Positions 62,754 to 64,000 of a DNA stretch of 64,000 nt are shown in pieces; position 1 is the first letter of the stretch, and each line of letters opens with the position of its first letter. The notes under the pieces were generated by a model, which made no database searches, was not told the DNA's origin, and was given only the letters and a program-made list of their open reading frames with translations. This stretch comes from Streptomyces tuirus (GTDB lineage Bacteria > Actinomycetota > Actinomycetes > Streptomycetales > Streptomycetaceae). The DNA lies in assembly GCF_014701095.1 (NCBI RefSeq), contig NZ_AP023439.1, positions 3,584,001-3,648,000 of the forward strand, written 5' to 3'. The position numbers were made by a program, and so were the translations under genes.

Positions 62754-63272
62754 ATGTTGCGTGCCACTCCCCGGGCCACGGCCCGCCCCGTCCTGCGGCG
62801 CCTCCTCGTCGGTGCCGCCGCCTCCGTCGCCGCCGCCGGGTCGCTGGCCGCGGCGCCCCCGGCCGCGTATGCCCAGGCCGGCGGGGCCGACCTGCTGTCC
62901 CCCGTCCGGCCCGGCGGCGGCCCGGACCGCGATCACCTCACCGTCACCGTGCGGAACGCCGGCGACGGGGCCGACGGAACGTTCGAGCTGTACTGCGGCC
63001 CCGACGGCGGCAGCCACCCCGACCCGAGCGGCGCCTGCGCCGCACTGGAGCGGGACACCCGGTGGGGACAGGACGTCTTCGCGCCCGCGCCGGAGGGCGG
63101 CATGTGCACCATGCAGTACGGCGGGCCGGCCACCGCGCACGTCACCGGAACCTGGGCCGGACGGCCCGTCGACGCCACGTACGACCGCCGCGACGGCTGC
63201 CAGATCTCCCGCTGGGACCGGCTCGTGCCGCTCCTGCCGGAAGTGGGGGGCGAACGGGGCGCCAAGGCCTGA
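62754..63272 (+). CDS. Subtilisin inhibitor-like (SSI) secreted protease inhibitor
   Basis: 172 residues from ATG 62754. Basic start, then signal peptide ending about PPAAYAQA, then an SSI domain: LTVTVRNAG, YCGPDGGSHPDP, ACAALERDT, MCTMQYGGPATAHVTGTWAG, YDRRDGCQISRW. Four conserved cysteines form the two SSI disulfides. The reactive site, by analogy with SSI, falls in CTMQ with Met at P1, which suits subtilisin-like targets. Confidence 0.92.
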   Translation: MLRATPRATARPVLRRLLVGAAASVAAAGSLAAAPPAAYAQAGGADLLSPVRPGGGPDRDHLTVTVRNAGDGADGTFELYCGPDGGSHPDPSGACAALERDTRWGQDVFAPAPEGGMCTMQYGGPATAHVTGTWAGRPVDATYDRRDGCQISRWDRLVPLLPEVGGERGAKA

Positions 63273-63682
63273 GTCGGCTGTCGGGGTGTCGGGGCCTCGG
63301 GCTGCCGGGGTCTCGAGGTGTCGGCGTGTCGGCGTGTCGGGGGTTTTCAAGGCGTCCAGTCGTCGCCCGGCGCCCCGTACACCCCGTACCCCGCACCCCA
63401 TTTGCGCCACTCTCCGCCCCCATCGCGCCAGCCCGGCCAAAAGGTACAGAAACGCCGTCGTCGTAAAGGTCCCGCGAAGGTCCCGCGACGTCGTCGCAGG
63501 AGGGCGGGCGTTTGGCGTTACTCGGTCGTCAGTTCGGGGTCACTTCCTCGTGCGACCTCGCTCTCATCCGGCGTCGCGAGCGCAACCGCAGCCCTTAGAC
63601 TCCCTCGCGTGACACGCTGCGGGACGGTTGGCAAGATGGCCCGAGCGGTCGGCAAGGTGCGGTAACAGGGAGGAAGCGTCTC
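63273..63682. other. Intergenic region, no convincing gene
   Basis: 410 bases. The first 70 hold low-complexity GGTGTCGGCGTGTCGG-like repeats and GGGGTCTCGAGG. The rest has mixed composition with a CACCCCGTACCCCGCACCCC stretch and should contain the promoter of the PAS gene. No tRNA or ncRNA recognised. Confidence 0.5.
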
Positions 63683-64000
63683 GTGAGCAGCAGGCCATCC
63701 CGAGGCGCTGCTCGCCTCGCAGCCATACTGGACGCCCTCCCTGACGCGTTGGTGCTGGTCAACGCCAACGGCACGGTCGTCAACGCCAACACCATCGCCC
63801 TGGAGGCCTTCGAGACTCCGGGCACCGCCCTCGTAGGGCGCGGGCTGCTCGATCTGCTGCCCCAGTTCGACTCCAAGCTCATCCCCGGCTCCATGCGCCG
63901 GCCGGAGCACCTCGATCCGCACGCCCGGACCAAGCCCACCCGGATGATCGCGCGCAGGACCGACGGGACCGAGTTCCCCGTCGAGGTCACCAGTGCGAAT
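63683..64000 (+). CDS. PAS-domain signalling protein, 3'-truncated
   Basis: From GTG 63683 (GGGAGGAAG upstream) to the window edge, 106 codons. VSSRPSRGAARLAAILDALPD leads into a PAS fold (ALVLVNANGTVVNANTIALEAF; RRTDGTEFPVEV). In Streptomyces such N-termini usually head SpoIIE phosphatases or kinases, but the output domain lies outside the window. Confidence 0.88.
   Translation, partial: MSSRPSRGAARLAAILDALPDALVLVNANGTVVNANTIALEAFETPGTALVGRGLLDLLPQFDSKLIPGSMRRPEHLDPHARTKPTRMIARRTDGTEFPVEVTSAN

Noticed and set aside
62754..63272. A lanthipeptide or other RiPP precursor
   Set aside because: The cysteine pattern and CTMQYGGP region identify an SSI-type inhibitor.

Overview
The window is a high-GC actinobacterial chromosome segment, almost certainly from Streptomyces. 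Evidence: strong third-position GC bias, frequent GTG and TTG starts, the SigF/SigN sporulation sigma factor pair, a DmdR/IdeR-type iron box, a small SRP RNA gene upstream of dnaX, an SSI-type protease inhibitor, many SpoIIE/ANTAR/STAS regulators, and a 40-base dispersed palindromic repeat that I recall from other Streptomyces. The gene order resembles, from memory, the SCO40xx core region of S. coelicolor, interrupted near the right end by a tRNA-bounded island.

Layout. 0-11 kb: two-component pair, tRNA-Gly, purC, a dimethylformamidase-like protein, a frameshifted M48-like membrane protein, purD, dnaX, SRP RNA, tRNA-Ser(GGA). 11-20 kb: small conserved proteins, an MSMEG_6728-type protein, DUF4383, a PAS-GAF-SpoIIE-HATPase phosphatase, DUF72, a CopC-CopD fusion. 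20-25 kb: an iron-box-controlled divergent locus (cupin, siderophore-type GNAT, penicillin acylase on the minus strand; siderophore-interacting flavoprotein on the plus strand) and an HhH-GPD protein, then a roughly 0.5-kb tract of degenerate short repeats. 25-35 kb: HerA-like ATPase, LytR_C protein, upp, tadA and its partner, tRNA-Ser(CGA), Dabb protein, sigF and sigN. 35-44.5 kb: MarR, an MFS pump fused to three beta-sandwich repeats, a YceI protein carrying the same type of repeat, two GAF-ANTAR proteins, STAS protein, F420 oxidoreductase, TetR with a DHA2 pump. 44.5-51 kb: a four-gene operon of response regulator, kinase, GT2-GtrA and GT39 enzymes. 51-53 kb: DUF2797, a membrane protein, MarR, LapA.

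53.2-62.3 kb is the accessory part. A complete tRNA-Arg(ACG) gene at 62207-62279 has two partial copies of its 3' half (41 bases each) at 53218 and 54992, in the same orientation and breaking off in the anticodon loop. This is the signature of integration into a tRNA gene, probably twice. Inside are a SMI1/KNR4 protein, a broken IS5-type transposase, a Ser/Gly/Leu-repeat protein, a lower-GC trio (HEPN-like protein, HNH-like protein, SLATT-like two-helix membrane protein) that looks like defence cargo, a Nudix hydrolase, an XRE-TPR regulator divergent from a small operon ending in an HGD-type kinase-fold protein, and a short GntR regulator. Nudix plus GntR recalls pif and korSA of actinomycete integrative elements (AICEs), but no integrase, replication or transfer gene is seen, so I read it as a decayed element.

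Functional links: TadA (31.1 kb) makes inosine in tRNA-Arg(ACG), the tRNA used as attachment site. purC, purD and upp serve purine synthesis and pyrimidine salvage. SigF, SigN, the STAS protein, the SpoIIE phosphatase and the terminal PAS protein suit a developmental and stress-signalling neighbourhood. The window opens inside a histidine kinase and closes inside a PAS-domain protein.
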